NCBI GenBank assembly: GCA_023954095.1
Contig: JAMLIQ010000014.1
Span: forward strand, 1 to 48,285
Direction of reading: 5' to 3'
DNA length: 48,285 bases
Source: Burkholderiaceae bacterium
GTDB taxonomy: Bacteria; Pseudomonadota; Gammaproteobacteria; Burkholderiales; Burkholderiaceae_C
Every line of letters begins with the position of its first letter. Within the stretch, counting starts at the first letter, position 1. This document shows, piece after piece, positions 1 through 11,020 of the stretch. The translations under genes and the position numbers were made by a program. Under the pieces are notes generated by a model that did no database searches, was not told where the DNA came from, and worked only from the letters and a program-made list of their open reading frames with translations.

Positions 1-12
1 AAAGGGATCAAC

Positions 13-390
13 ATGGCACGCAAGGTTTTTTACAGCTTCCACTACCAGCCCGACAGCTGGCGGGTTTCTCAAGTACGCAATATCGGCGCCATCGAGGACA
101 ACAAACCCGCCAAGGACAACGATTGGGAAACTGTCACGAAGGGCGGTGACAAGGCCATCGAGAAGTGGATCGATGAGCAGATGTCAGGCCGCAGCTGCGT
201 GGTCGTGCTGATCGGGTCGGCTACGGCCAACCGCAAGTGGATCAACCATGAGATCAAGAAGGCTTGGGCCGACGGCAAGGGCCTCGTTGGTGTGCATATC
301 CACGGCCTCAAAAACAGCGAGGGAAAGACCTGCGCGAAGGGGGCCAATCCGTTCGATGGCTTCACTCTTACGAGCGAACGAGCGTGGTGA
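13..390 (+). pseudogene. Truncated TIR-like domain protein (MTH538/ThsB type)
   Basis: The 125-aa frame opens like the TIR-like proteins of the MTH538/DUF1863 family, which includes the ThsB sensors of Thoeris defence. It begins MARKVFYSFHYQPD, has the WETVTKGGD segment at about 38-46, the CVVVLIG strand at 62-68, and the conserved WINHEI motif with Glu80. Family members usually run about 160-200 aa. Here the homology stops after the NPFDGFTL segment (112-119) and the frame ends 6 codons later, because the DNA switches to an IS21-family istB remnant at about position 366. The N-terminal fold and Glu80 are intact but the C-terminal third is lost, so I call it a pseudogene. A weak ribosome binding site (aaaggga) precedes the ATG. 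Any partner gene such as thsA would lie left of the window and cannot be seen. Confidence 0.75.
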
Positions 391-623
391 TCACCACCAA
401 CCTCACCTTCTCAGAATGGAGCAGCGTCTTTGGCGACGCCAAAATGACCACCGCCTTGCTCGACCGACTCACGCACCACTGCCACATCGTGGAGACAGGC
501 AATGAGAGCTGGCGATTCAAGCATTCCAGTGCCGCTGGTGCGGCACCGCCAAAGCAACGCAACAAAGCTCAGAAAGGAGATCGAAAAGCAGCAGACCCGA
601 TAGACTTATCCACAACCGAGTAG
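366..623 (+). pseudogene. IS21-family IstB C-terminal fragment
   Basis: Starting at about 366, in a different frame from the TIR gene, the translation reads as the C-terminal part of IstB, the AAA+ helper ATPase of IS21-family transposition. It contains [11 protein letters not shown], the [10 protein letters not shown] motif, and the [17 protein letters not shown] segment, then WRFKHSS and a lysine-rich tail, with a stop at 621-623. The Walker motifs and the upstream istA gene are absent, so this is a leftover right end of an insertion that removed the 3' part of the TIR gene. The frame can be read back to 264, but before about 366 it only shadows the TIR gene. Confidence 0.8.
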
Positions 624-644
624 CCAGAACATCCATCAACCCAG

Positions 645-677
645 TGGCTCAGTATTCGACGTGATCACTGGCTCAGT
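645..677. repeat. Direct repeats of the IS21-type right end
   Basis: The 9-mer tggctcagt occurs at 645-653 and again at 669-677, 24 bp apart, just downstream of the istB stop. Closely spaced subterminal repeats are typical of IS21-family ends, where the transposase binds. The exact outer end of the element cannot be placed by eye. Confidence 0.55.
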
Positions 678-971
678 TGTGCTGATGAATCAACAATTTT
701 GATCTGGCTGTGCCCAGGAGGTCTTGATGCACTCCAATCGATAGGGCAGGCGTTCGCCCAATCTTGCAACTGGAGCGTATCCAGCTCAAATTGAAAGGTT
801 TCGGTCTGCTGCTATGCCAACGGATAGTTCCCGACAGCCCAACTACCGAAAGCCGTGCTCACGTAGTTGAAGCAGGCGGAAACAATTGCGTCAGTGCGCT
901 GACGTTGAATTCGCACTCAGGATGAGGGTACTACTGAGTGGTTCGTGGAATCCTTTCATTGATATAGCTAT
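678..971. other. Non-coding stretch with no recognised gene
   Basis: About 290 bp between the IS21 remnant and the gyrB terminator. The reading frames are short and broken, and I recognise no protein family, RNA or repeat. It is probably decayed sequence from the same rearrangement that brought in the IS fragment. Confidence 0.5.
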
Positions 972-1002
972 AAAAAAAGCCCAACTCAGTGGGCGTTTTT
1001 TT
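972..1002 (-). terminator. Intrinsic terminator after gyrB
   Basis: The stem gccca (979-983) pairs with tgggc (990-994) around a 6-nt loop. It is flanked by seven A on the left and seven T after the stem on the right, so it can work in both directions. It lies 56 bp downstream of the gyrB stop on the minus strand and is the obvious end of that transcript. Confidence 0.8.
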
Positions 1003-1057
1003 AAGTGCGATTTGCAAGTACTGAGAATATTTGCAAGATCAATGAGAACCTACAAGG

Positions 1058-3679
<2,622 letters not shown>

Positions 3680-3721
3680 TCAGGGGGAAACGGGGGATGT
3701 CCCCTGGAAGAACAGAGAAAA

Positions 3722-3772
3722 TGGCTGTAACGCATGATAGATAAGTGATTACAGCTATAAATACGGTAGCAA
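3722..3772. repeat. Intergenic element between dnaN and gyrB (Comamonadaceae-type repeat, weak)
   Basis: An AT-rich patch with gctgtaa...ttacagct inverted arms (about 3724-3755) and 'tagc' boxes. It resembles a degenerate member of the short intergenic repeats seen more clearly at 9318, 38164, 40768 and 42265. It may also carry the gyrB promoter. Confidence 0.3.
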
Positions 3773-3775
3773 AAA

Positions 3776-4882
3776 TCAAATGCGCATGGGCATGACAACG
3801 TACTTGAAGCGGTCGCTGTCGGGCAGCGTCAGCAGGGCCGAGCTGTTGCCGTCGGCCAGCGAGATCTTCACCATGTCCTGCTGCATGCTGGACAGGGCGT
3901 CGATGAGGTAGGTGACGTTGAAGCCGATCTCGATCGCATCACCGCCGTAGTCGATGTCGAGTTCGTCCACGGCCTCTTCCTGTTCGGCGTTGTTGCTGGC
4001 CACGCGGAGCTGGCCGGGTTCGAGGTTCAGGCGCACGCCCTTGAACTTGTCGCTGGTCATGATGGCGGTGCGCTGCAGGCTGGCCAGCAGCGGTGCGCGC
4101 CCCAGGGTGACGCTGTTGTGGTGGTTTTGCGGGATCACACGGTTGTAGTCGGGGAACTTGCCTTCAACCAGCTTGGTGACGAATTCCAGCGCGCCAAAGC
4201 TGAACTTGGCCTGGTTGCCGGCAAAGCGCATTTCCAGCGCCCCATCCGCGTCGCTGAGCAGGCGCTGCAGTTCGATCACGGTCTTGCGCGGCAGGATCAC
4301 TTCCTGCTTGGGCACTTCCACGTCCAGCGTGGCACTGGCAAACGCCAGACGGTGTCCGTCGGTGGCGATCAGGCTGAGCGTCTGGCCTTCGGCGACGAAC
4401 AGGATACCGTTGAGGTAGTAGCGGATGTCCTGCACCGCCATGGCAAAGGCCACCTGGCCGAGCAGGTGCTTGAGGGTCTTTTGCGGCACGCTGAAGGCCG
4501 GGCCGAAGCTGGCGGCCTCCTGCACCAGCGGAAAGTCCTCCGCCGCCAGGGTCTGCAGCGTGAAGCGGCTCTTGCCGCCCTTGAGAACGAGCTTGTCCTG
4601 GCTGGTTTCCAGGCTCACCGTCTGGTCCGAGGGCATGGTGCGCAGCACGTCGATGATCTTGCGGGCGTTGACGGTGGTGGTGAAGTCGCCCGTGTCGCCG
4701 CCCAGTTCCGCCGTGGTGCGGATCTGCACCTCCAGGTCGCTGGTGGTCAGTTGCAGTGCATTGCCGGTCTTGCGGATCAGCACATTGGCCAGGATGGGCA
4801 GCGTATGCCGACGCTCGACGATGCCGGCGACCGATTGCAGAACCGCGAGAACCTTGTCTTGTGTTGCCTTCAGGACGATCAT
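3776..4882 (-). CDS. dnaN: DNA polymerase III beta subunit (sliding clamp)
   Basis: This is the ring-shaped processivity clamp that tethers DNA polymerase III and other DNA enzymes to the template. The 368-aa protein begins MIVLKATQDKVLAVLQSVAG. It has the usual three-domain clamp length and ends with the conserved PMRI segment, part of the hydrophobic partner-binding pocket. The frame extends upstream to 4960, but those 26 residues are unlike any clamp. The ATG at 4882 is preceded by a good ribosome binding site (agagg), so I place the start there. It lies 131 bp downstream of dnaA in the dnaA-dnaN-gyrB order, as in most proteobacterial origins. Confidence 0.97.
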   Translation of the reverse strand: MIVLKATQDKVLAVLQSVAGIVERRHTLPILANVLIRKTGNALQLTTSDLEVQIRTTAELGGDTGDFTTTVNARKIIDVLRTMPSDQTVSLETSQDKLVLKGGKSRFTLQTLAAEDFPLVQEAASFGPAFSVPQKTLKHLLGQVAFAMAVQDIRYYLNGILFVAEGQTLSLIATDGHRLAFASATLDVEVPKQEVILPRKTVIELQRLLSDADGALEMRFAGNQAKFSFGALEFVTKLVEGKFPDYNRVIPQNHHNSVTLGRAPLLASLQRTAIMTSDKFKGVRLNLEPGQLRVASNNAEQEEAVDELDIDYGGDAIEIGFNVTYLIDALSSMQQDMVKISLADGNSSALLTLPDSDRFKYVVMPMRI

Positions 4883-5013
4883 GTCAACCTCTTGTGTTTC
4901 TGGGAAGGGTGCGCGCACAGCGGCATGGGTGGTGCCTCTCCCGGCTGCGCAACACGCCATTTTGCCTTTTTGCGGGGGCGTTTCTCATGGGTGACCGCAT
5001 CACCTGCAAGGCA

Positions 5014-6411
5014 TCAGCCCTTGAGGGTCTGTTCCAGCACGTGCAGTTGCTGGTTCAACTCTGTCAGCTGCTGGCGCTCGGCGGCCATCTTGCGCACGGC
5101 ATGCAGCACGGTGGTGTGGTCGCGCCCGCCAAACAGCTCGCCAATCTCGGGCAGGCTCTTTTGCGTCAGCTCCTTGGCCAGGTACATGGCAATCTGGCGC
5201 GGGCGCGCAATACTGGCCGGGCGCTTCTTGCTGTACATGTCGGCGACCTTGATCTTGTAGTAGTCGGCCACCGTCTTCTGGATGTTCTCGACGCTGATCT
5301 GGCGGTTCTGGATAGAGAGCAGATCGCGCAGGGCCTCGCGCGCCAGCTGGATGGAGATTTCCTTCTGGTTGAAGCGGCTGTAGGCCAAGATCTTGCGCAG
5401 CGCGCCTTCCAGTTCGCGCACGTTGGAGCGCACGTTCTTGGCCACGAAGAAGGCGACTTCCTCGGGCATTTCCACGCTTTCGGCGCGTGCCTTGTTGATC
5501 AGGATGGCCACGCGCATTTCCAGCTCGGGCGGCTCGATGGCCACGGTCAGGCCTGAATCGAAACGCGAGACCAGCCGTTCGTGGATATCGGCCAGGCCCT
5601 TGGGATAGGTGTCGCTGGTCATCACGATGTGGCTCTTCTTGGCCAGCAGTGCTTCGAAGGCGTTGAAGAACTCTTCCTGCGTGCGGTCCTTGTTGGCGAA
5701 GAACTGCACGTCGTCGATCAGCAGCAGATCGAGCGAATGGTAGCGTTCCTTGAATTCGTCAAAAGTCTTGCGCTGGTAGGCTTTAACCACATCCGAAACA
5801 AATTGTTCTGCGTGGATGTAGAGAACTTTGGCCTCCGGCTGGTCGGCCAGCAGTTTGTTGCCCACCGCATGTACCAGGTGGGTCTTGCCCAGTCCGACGC
5901 CGCCGTAGATGAAAAGCGGGTTGTACAGGTGCCCCGGCATGCTGGCCACGTGCATGGCAGCGGCGCGCGCCATGCGGTTTGCCGTGCCTTCCACCAGGGT
6001 ATCGAACGTGAGCGCGGGATTCAGCCGGTTGCGCAGCAATCCGCGCGAGCCATCGTCGCCCGGCGCAGCCGTTGCCGACACTTCCGGTGGTGGCGCGCTG
6101 GTTTGTGGGCTGGTTTGTGTATAAGACCGAGCCACGGCGGGACGCTGAGCAAGCGCTAACTCCAGAGTGATGGATTGCCCGTACAAGGATTCCAGAACGG
6201 CGGCGATGCGGCCGACATACTGCGCCCGAACCCAGTCCAGGGTAAAGCGGTTGGGGACAAAAAGAGTGATCCGGGAGAAGTCGTCCGCGACCTGGCAGAC
6301 CAGGGGTTTGATCCAGGTGGCGAACTGCTGGGCGGGCAGGTCCTGGGAGAGTTGCTCGATGCAGGCCTGCCACAGGGCCTGGCCTGCATCATTGGTGTTG
6401 GACGGGGGCAT
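5014..6411 (-). CDS. dnaA: Chromosomal replication initiator DnaA
   Basis: DnaA is the AAA+ ATPase that binds DnaA boxes and melts the origin. The protein (465 aa from this start) has an N-terminal DnaB-interaction domain ([20 protein letters not shown]), a variable Pro/Ala/Thr-rich linker, and a Walker [10 protein letters not shown]. Walker B is LLLIDDVQF, and the C-terminal helix-turn-helix carries the signature GGRDHTTV. Two starts are possible. The ATG at 6435 has no visible ribosome binding site, whereas the ATG at 6411 (MPPSNTND) has gagga 10 nt upstream and is preferred. The gene opposes rpmH across a 280-bp gap containing DnaA boxes, which fits autoregulation and an origin. Confidence 0.97.
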   Translation of the reverse strand: MPPSNTNDAGQALWQACIEQLSQDLPAQQFATWIKPLVCQVADDFSRITLFVPNRFTLDWVRAQYVGRIAAVLESLYGQSITLELALAQRPAVARSYTQTSPQTSAPPPEVSATAAPGDDGSRGLLRNRLNPALTFDTLVEGTANRMARAAAMHVASMPGHLYNPLFIYGGVGLGKTHLVHAVGNKLLADQPEAKVLYIHAEQFVSDVVKAYQRKTFDEFKERYHSLDLLLIDDVQFFANKDRTQEEFFNAFEALLAKKSHIVMTSDTYPKGLADIHERLVSRFDSGLTVAIEPPELEMRVAILINKARAESVEMPEEVAFFVAKNVRSNVRELEGALRKILAYSRFNQKEISIQLAREALRDLLSIQNRQISVENIQKTVADYYKIKVADMYSKKRPASIARPRQIAMYLAKELTQKSLPEIGELFGGRDHTTVLHAVRKMAAERQQLTELNQQLHVLEQTLKG

Positions 6412-6693
6412 TGCGCGTGTGCGTTCCTCTGTCATTGGGGGGCTTTTTATTGTGGATAGAGGGAACGGTTCAGGGCCGGGGATTGTAGCTTGTCAAGGAG
6501 TTATCCACAATGCCGCAAGCTCCTTCCAGCGGCGGGGGCGGGGCAATTTTTGCTGCTGATCCGCCGGACGGCATTGCTTCCAGACGCCAGATCTGCGATA
6601 ATTCCGGGTTTCCCTGAATGTTCAGGGCAATGAGACTGTGCGCGTCGTTCTGGATGAAGGCGCGTTTTTCCCTGAAATCCCCTAGGAACTCCC
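6412..6693. other. dnaA-rpmH intergenic region, candidate oriC or dnaA control region
   Basis: This gap separates the leftward dnaA-dnaN-gyrB set from the rightward rpmH-rnpA-yidDC-mnmE set, the usual place of a betaproteobacterial origin. A perfect DnaA box ttatccaca lies at 6501-6509. A one-mismatch box in inverse orientation (tgtggatag) lies at 6451-6459. Only these two boxes are obvious, fewer than expected for a complete origin, so the region may be just dnaA autoregulation or part of oriC. Confidence 0.45.
6574..6602 (+). promoter_or_regulatory. Sigma70 promoter of rpmH
   Basis: A -35 box ttgctt (6574-6579) and a -10 box gataat (6597-6602) are separated by 17 bp. They point toward rpmH, whose ATG is about 90 bp downstream. 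The match and spacing are good by eye. Confidence 0.65.
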
Positions 6694-6828
6694 ATGAAAC
6701 GCACTTACCAACCCTCCAAGACGCGCCGCGCCCGCACCCACGGTTTCCTGGTGCGTATGAAGACCCGTGGTGGCCGCGCCGTCATCAACGCCCGCCGTGC
6801 CAAGGGCCGCAAGCGCCTGGCTGTCTGA
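6694..6828 (+). CDS. rpmH: 50S ribosomal protein L34
   Basis: A 44-aa, extremely Arg/Lys-rich protein that begins MKRTYQPS and contains the invariant [14 protein letters not shown] segment of L34. It is a structural component of the large ribosomal subunit. It heads the rpmH-rnpA-yidD-yidC string next to the origin, with taggaa as ribosome binding site. The length equals the usual 44-46 aa. Confidence 0.98.
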   Translation: MKRTYQPSKTRRARTHGFLVRMKTRGGRAVINARRAKGRKRLAV

Positions 6829-6890
6829 GGCCCTGCGGGTCTCGGATCGCTCCCCGGTTTGCGCCGCCAGGCTCCAGCGGGGGCGTCTTC

Positions 6891-7316
6891 ATGCAACGGC
6901 TGAAAACGCGCCCGCAATTCCAGGCCACCATGGCCGGTGAAACTGTGGCCCGTACTGCCCATTTCGCCCTGCACCGCCTGGTGCTGGGCGATGTTGTGCG
7001 TGCTTCGTTGGAGCCGGGTGGGCCGTCCTTGTTCGGTGTGCCCGGTGTCTGGCTGGGTGCCATGACGCCCAAACGCTGGGCGCGTCGGGCCGTGACGCGC
7101 AATGCCATCAAGCGGCAAATCTATGCCGTGGCCGCGGCCCTGGAGCCGCAGTTGCCGCCCGATGCCCATGTGGTGCGCCTGCGTGCCGCGTTTGATCGCA
7201 AGCAGTTTCTCAGTGCCAGCTCCGATGCGCTCAAGCAAGCGGTGCGGACGGAACTGCTCCAGCTGTTCGAGCGCGCGGCTCTGCGTTCCTCTCCCCCTGG
7301 GCGGGCGTCGGCATGA
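6891..7316 (+). CDS. rnpA: Ribonuclease P protein component
   Basis: This is the protein cofactor of RNase P, which matures tRNA 5' ends with the RnpB RNA. The 141-aa product has the family signature RRAVTRNAIKRQIY (RNxxKR, RNA-binding helix) at about 63-76 and the hydrophobic FDRKQF segment downstream. The open frame continues upstream through rpmH sequence. The ATG at 6891 (MQRLKTRPQF) matches the usual 'RLK/F' opening of RnpA. It sits 62 bp after rpmH, and its stop overlaps the yidD start by 4 nt (ATGA), indicating coupled translation. Confidence 0.95.
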   Translation: MQRLKTRPQFQATMAGETVARTAHFALHRLVLGDVVRASLEPGGPSLFGVPGVWLGAMTPKRWARRAVTRNAIKRQIYAVAAALEPQLPPDAHVVRLRAAFDRKQFLSASSDALKQAVRTELLQLFERAALRSSPPGRASA

Positions 7317-7606
7317 TGCAGCGCCTGCTGATTCTGCTGGTCAAGGGCTACCGCCTGCTGCTCAGCCCTTGGCTGGGTTCGGCATGCCGGTTCGAGCCGA
7401 CCTGCTCGCAGTATTCGCTGCAGGCACTCCAGCAGCATGGCGCGGCGGCGGGAGTCTGGCTTACCGTGGGCCGCCTGGCGCGCTGCCATCCCTGGTGCGA
7501 CGGCGGCCATGACCCGGTGCCGCAGGAGGCGCCACGCGCCACGCGGCTGTTTTCCCGGCTGATTGCCCCGGCCTCCTCCACATCCTCTCCAAAGAAGTCT
7601 CCATGA
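7313..7606 (+). CDS. yidD: Membrane protein insertion efficiency factor YidD
   Basis: YidD is a small cytoplasmic-face protein that assists YidC-dependent membrane protein insertion. The 97-aa product has the signature YRLLLSPWLGSACRFEPTCS followed by QYSLQAL, and further on RCHPWCDGGHDPVP, with the three conserved cysteines in place. It starts inside the rnpA stop codon (ATGA overlap) and ends inside the yidC start (again ATGA), so the three are translationally coupled. Confidence 0.96.
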   Translation: MMQRLLILLVKGYRLLLSPWLGSACRFEPTCSQYSLQALQQHGAAAGVWLTVGRLARCHPWCDGGHDPVPQEAPRATRLFSRLIAPASSTSSPKKSP

Positions 7607-9306
7607 ACGACATCCGGCGCACCATCCTGTGGGTGATATTTGGTTTTTCCATGGTCCTGCTCTGGGACAAATGGCAGGTGCACAACGGCCGCAAGGCGCT
7701 TTTCTTCCCAGCGCCTGCCGTGACGGCCCCGGCGCCTGCGGCAGACGGTGCAGCAGCCACGCTGCCCGCGAGCACGGCGGCCTCGGTGCCGTCCGCAGCG
7801 GCCGTGCAGGCGGGGGCGGCCGCCGTGCCGGGCGTCGCCGCACCGGCGGCCGCACCGGTGCGTCGGGAGCCTGTGGAGGTTTCGTCGGATGTGCTGCGGC
7901 TGCGCTTTGACAGTGAAGGCGGATCGCTCATCCACGCCGAGCTGCTCCAGCACGTGGACCTGGTCGATCACAGCAAGCACTTTGTGCTGCTCGACGACAG
8001 CGCCCAGCGTGTCTACCTGGCCCAGACGGGCTTGATTGGCGGGGGCTTTCCCACGCACAAGACGGTGATGCACGTGGTGCCGGGCGAGCGCGAGCTCAAG
8101 GACGGCGCGCAGGAGCTGAGCGTGCGCTTCGAGTCGCCCGACCTCGGTGGCGTCAAGCTCGTGAAGACCTGGACGCTCAAGCGCGGCGCCTACGACATCG
8201 CGGTGCGGCACGAAGTGGTCAACACGGGCACGACGCCCGTGGAGCCCAAGCTCTATCTGCAGCTGGTGCGCGACGGCAACAAGCCGCCAGGAGAGTCATC
8301 GTTCTATTCCACCTTCACGGGCCCTGCGGTGTTCACCCAGGAAAAGAAATACCAGAAGGTCGAGTTCAAGGCCATCGAAGAGAACAAGGCCGAATTCGAG
8401 AAGCAAAGCAGCAGTGGCTATGTCGCCATGGTGCAGCACTACTTCGCGTCGGCCTGGCTGCTGCCCGATGGCTTGCCCCGGGAAAACTTCGCGCGCAAGG
8501 TCGATAGCAATCTGTATTCGGTGGGCATGATCGCCTCTCTCGACAGTATTGCGCCGGGCGCCAGCAAGACGCTGGACGCACGGCTGTTCGTCGGACCCCA
8601 GGTCGAGACGTCCATGGAGAAACTCGCCCCCGGGCTGGAGCTCGTCAAGGACTACGGCTGGCTGACCATTCTGTCCAAGCCGCTGTACTGGCTGCTGGAC
8701 CAGCTGCACAAGATCCTGGGCAACTGGGGCTGGTCCATCGTGGGCCTGGTGCTTCTGCTCAAGATCATGTTCTATTGGCTCAACGCCAAGGCCTACGCCA
8801 GCATGGCCAAGATGAAGGCCATCAACCCCAAGATCACCGAGATGCGCGAGCGCCTCAAGGACAAGCCGCAGCAGATGCAGCAGGAGATGATGCGCATCTA
8901 CCGCGAGGAGAAGGTCAACCCCATGGGCGGCTGCTTCCCCATCATGATCCAGATCCCTGTGTTCATTGCCCTGTACTGGGTGCTGCTCTCGAGCGTGGAG
9001 ATGCGCAATGCACCATGGGTGGGCTGGATTCATGATCTGTCGGCTCCCGATCCGTTCTTCATCCTGCCGGTGCTGATGACGCTGAGCACGCTGCTGCAGA
9101 CGGCCCTGAACCCGGCACCGCCCGATCCGATGCAGGCCAAGATGATGTGGCTGATGCCGCTGATGTTCAGTGTGATGTTCTTCTTCTTCCCGGCCGGCCT
9201 GGTGCTGTACTGGCTGACGAACAACCTGCTGTCGATTGTTCAGCAGTGGATCATCAACACCCGCATGGGCGTGCCGCCCCAGTTCAACCTGCCCAAGTTC
9301 AAGTGA
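7603..9306 (+). CDS. yidC: Membrane protein insertase YidC
   Basis: The 567-aa inner-membrane insertase works with SecYEG or alone to integrate membrane proteins. An N-terminal signal-anchor (about 7-20, TILWVIFGFSMVLLWD) is followed by an Ala/Pro-rich linker (about 45-85) and then the large periplasmic beta-supersandwich domain. The conserved core (about 350-560) starts YGWLTILSKPLYWLLD and includes the MKAINPKITEMRERLKDKPQ cytoplasmic hairpin and the GGCFPIMIQIPVFIALYWVL segment. It shares the rpmH-rnpA-yidD transcript. Length and domain order are normal for gram-negative YidC. Confidence 0.98.
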   Translation: MNDIRRTILWVIFGFSMVLLWDKWQVHNGRKALFFPAPAVTAPAPAADGAAATLPASTAASVPSAAAVQAGAAAVPGVAAPAAAPVRREPVEVSSDVLRLRFDSEGGSLIHAELLQHVDLVDHSKHFVLLDDSAQRVYLAQTGLIGGGFPTHKTVMHVVPGERELKDGAQELSVRFESPDLGGVKLVKTWTLKRGAYDIAVRHEVVNTGTTPVEPKLYLQLVRDGNKPPGESSFYSTFTGPAVFTQEKKYQKVEFKAIEENKAEFEKQSSSGYVAMVQHYFASAWLLPDGLPRENFARKVDSNLYSVGMIASLDSIAPGASKTLDARLFVGPQVETSMEKLAPGLELVKDYGWLTILSKPLYWLLDQLHKILGNWGWSIVGLVLLLKIMFYWLNAKAYASMAKMKAINPKITEMRERLKDKPQQMQQEMMRIYREEKVNPMGGCFPIMIQIPVFIALYWVLLSSVEMRNAPWVGWIHDLSAPDPFFILPVLMTLSTLLQTALNPAPPDPMQAKMMWLMPLMFSVMFFFFPAGLVLYWLTNNLLSIVQQWIINTRMGVPPQFNLPKFK

Positions 9307-9317
9307 TGCATCCATGT

Positions 9318-9422
9318 GGTGCTATTGAAATAGAAGCGGTTTGCGCTCGAATCCATTGAATTCCAGATAAAAAACCATCTGAACTCGATGTTTATCAAGC
9401 GCTGGCTGCTCCTGATTTGAGA
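9318..9422. repeat. Comamonadaceae-type intergenic repeat
   Basis: Between yidC and mnmE lies an AT-richer stretch with 'gctattgaaatagaagc' at the left and 'tttatcaagcgctggctgctcctgattt' features at the right. The 3' half matches, in core, the repeat at 38230-38257 (caagcgc...agctcctgattt). Members share the agcgct / gctcctgattt boxes and appear only in intergenic gaps here. Confidence 0.55.
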
Positions 9423-9429
9423 GTGCCTT

Positions 9430-10836
9430 ATGCTGCCCCGCCACCACGACCCCATCGTCGCCATTGCCACGGCCCCCGGGCGCGGCGGCGTAGGCATCGT
9501 GCGCATCTCGGGCAAGGGGCTTGCGGATCTGATGGAGGTGCTGTGCGGACGCGCTCTGCAGCCGCGTGAGGCCACCTACCTGCCCTTCCGCGACGCCGCA
9601 GGCCAGCCGATAGACCAGGGCCTGGGCCTGTATTTCCCTGCACCCCACTCCTACACCGGCGAGGACGTGCTCGAGTTGCAGGCCCATGGTGGCCCGGTGG
9701 TGCTGCAACTGCTGCTGGCACGCTGCCTGGAAGCTGCGGCCCTGGCGCACCCCATTACGGGTCAGCCCCTCCTGCCCGGACTGCGTGTGGCCCAGCCCGG
9801 CGAATTCACCGAACGGGCCTTTCTGAACGACAAGATCGATCTGGCGCAGGCCGAGGCCATTGCCGACCTGATCGATGCCTCGACGGCAGCAGCGGCCCGC
9901 AGTGCGAGCCGCTCGCTCTCGGGGGCGTTCTCGCAGGAGATCCATGCGCTGCGTGACGCGCTGATCCAGCTGCGCATGCTGGTCGAGGCCACACTGGATT
10001 TTCCGGAAGAGGAAATCGATTTCCTGCGCAAGGCCGATGCGCGCGGGCAGCTCCTGAAATTAGAGCAGTCTCTGCACCAGATACAGCAGCGGGCGCGCCA
10101 GGGGGCGTTGCTTCGTGAAGGGATCAACGTCGTGATCGCAGGCCAGCCCAACGCCGGAAAAAGCTCGCTGCTCAATGCGCTGGCCGGGGCCGAACTGGCG
10201 ATCGTCACGCCGGTCGCGGGGACGACCCGCGACAAGGTGCAGCAGACCATCCAGATCGAAGGCGTTCCGTTGCATGTGATCGACACCGCCGGACTGCGCG
10301 ACAGCCAGGATGAGGTCGAGCGCATCGGCATCGCCCGTGCCTGGGATGCAATCGCAGGCGCCGATGCGGTGCTCTTTCTGCATGACCTGACACGCTGCGG
10401 TTTGCCCGACTACCAGTCGGCCGACGATGCGATCGCCCGCGCCATGGCTGCGAGCCTGCCCCGGTCGGTGCCGGTCATCCAGGTGTGGAACAAAAGCGAT
10501 TGCGGCGACTCCGCGGCTGCCGATGCAGGCGTTCGGGTGTCTGCGCGCACCGGCGCAGGCTTGGAGGACTTGCGCCAGGCGCTGTTGGCAGCGGCGGGCT
10601 GGCAATCGTCGGCTGAGGGCGTGTATATCGCCCGTGCGCGCCATGTGAATGCACTGCAGTCCGTGCAGGGCCACCTTGAAATGGCCGCACAGCAGCTGGA
10701 TGCACCGGGCCCGGCGCTCGACTTGCTGGCCGAGGAACTGCGCCTGGCACAGAACGCGCTGAGCGAGATCACGGGAGAGTTTTCGTCAGACGACTTGCTG
10801 GGGGTCATCTTCTCTAGTTTCTGCATCGGGAAGTGA
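9430..10836 (+). CDS. mnmE: tRNA modification GTPase MnmE
   Basis: MnmE works with MnmG to install 5-carboxymethylaminomethyl (or taurinomethyl-like) groups on wobble U34 of tRNAs. The 468-aa protein has the N-terminal formyl-THF-binding domain ([20 protein letters not shown]), then a helical domain. The inserted G domain carries GQPNAGKS (238-245), DTAGLRD and NKSD, and the protein ends with the C-terminal CIGK motif (Cys465). Its last codons are the integration site of the island that follows. The present 3' end reads ttctgcatcgggaagtga, and a second copy of this end, ttctgcatcggaaaatag, sits at 23607-23624. The encoded C-terminus FCIGK is therefore preserved by the element. Confidence 0.98.
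   Translation: MLPRHHDPIVAIATAPGRGGVGIVRISGKGLADLMEVLCGRALQPREATYLPFRDAAGQPIDQGLGLYFPAPHSYTGEDVLELQAHGGPVVLQLLLARCLEAAALAHPITGQPLLPGLRVAQPGEFTERAFLNDKIDLAQAEAIADLIDASTAAAARSASRSLSGAFSQEIHALRDALIQLRMLVEATLDFPEEEIDFLRKADARGQLLKLEQSLHQIQQRARQGALLREGINVVIAGQPNAGKSSLLNALAGAELAIVTPVAGTTRDKVQQTIQIEGVPLHVIDTAGLRDSQDEVERIGIARAWDAIAGADAVLFLHDLTRCGLPDYQSADDAIARAMAASLPRSVPVIQVWNKSDCGDSAAADAGVRVSARTGAGLEDLRQALLAAAGWQSSAEGVYIARARHVNALQSVQGHLEMAAQQLDAPGPALDLLAEELRLAQNALSEITGEFSSDDLLGVIFSSFCIGK
10819..10829 (+). repeat. attL core (mnmE 3' end)
   Basis: The 11-bp core ttctgcatcgg, within the last codons of mnmE (FCIG), is repeated exactly at 23607-23617. After the core the two copies differ: here ...gaagtga, on the right ...aaaatag. 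Both still encode GK and a stop. Confidence 0.85.
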
Positions 10837-10840
10837 ATCG

Positions 10841-11009
10841 ATGTCCAAGGACATCCACTGACGTCTTCAGAATGACTTTAAGTTAGCGTATATAAAGGAA
10901 TTTTTGTCTGCAGACAAGTTCGGTGATACAGTCGAAGCCACTCACTGATATGTCCAAGTTTGATACCAAGTAGCGGGATTCTTGCTCTCCATCCCTCTGC
11001 TTGGACATA
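10841..11009. repeat. TGTCCAAG repeats upstream of the integrase
   Basis: The motif atgtccaag occurs at 10841-10849. tatgtccaag occurs at 10949-10958, and its exact reverse complement cttggacata lies at 11000-11009, 11 bp before the integrase ATG. Repeats of this kind between an att core and int are typical of arm-type integrase sites or of an int operator. Which of the two applies is inferred. Confidence 0.55.
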
Positions 11010-11020
11010 CGGAGGATGAG

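Noticed and set aside
606-614. Perfect DnaA box ttatccaca
   Set aside because: Single copy inside the tail of the IS21 istB remnant, so probably chance and not an origin element.
4883-4960. 26-residue N-terminal extension of DnaN
   Set aside because: It has no similarity to clamps, and a good ribosome binding site precedes the ATG at 4882.
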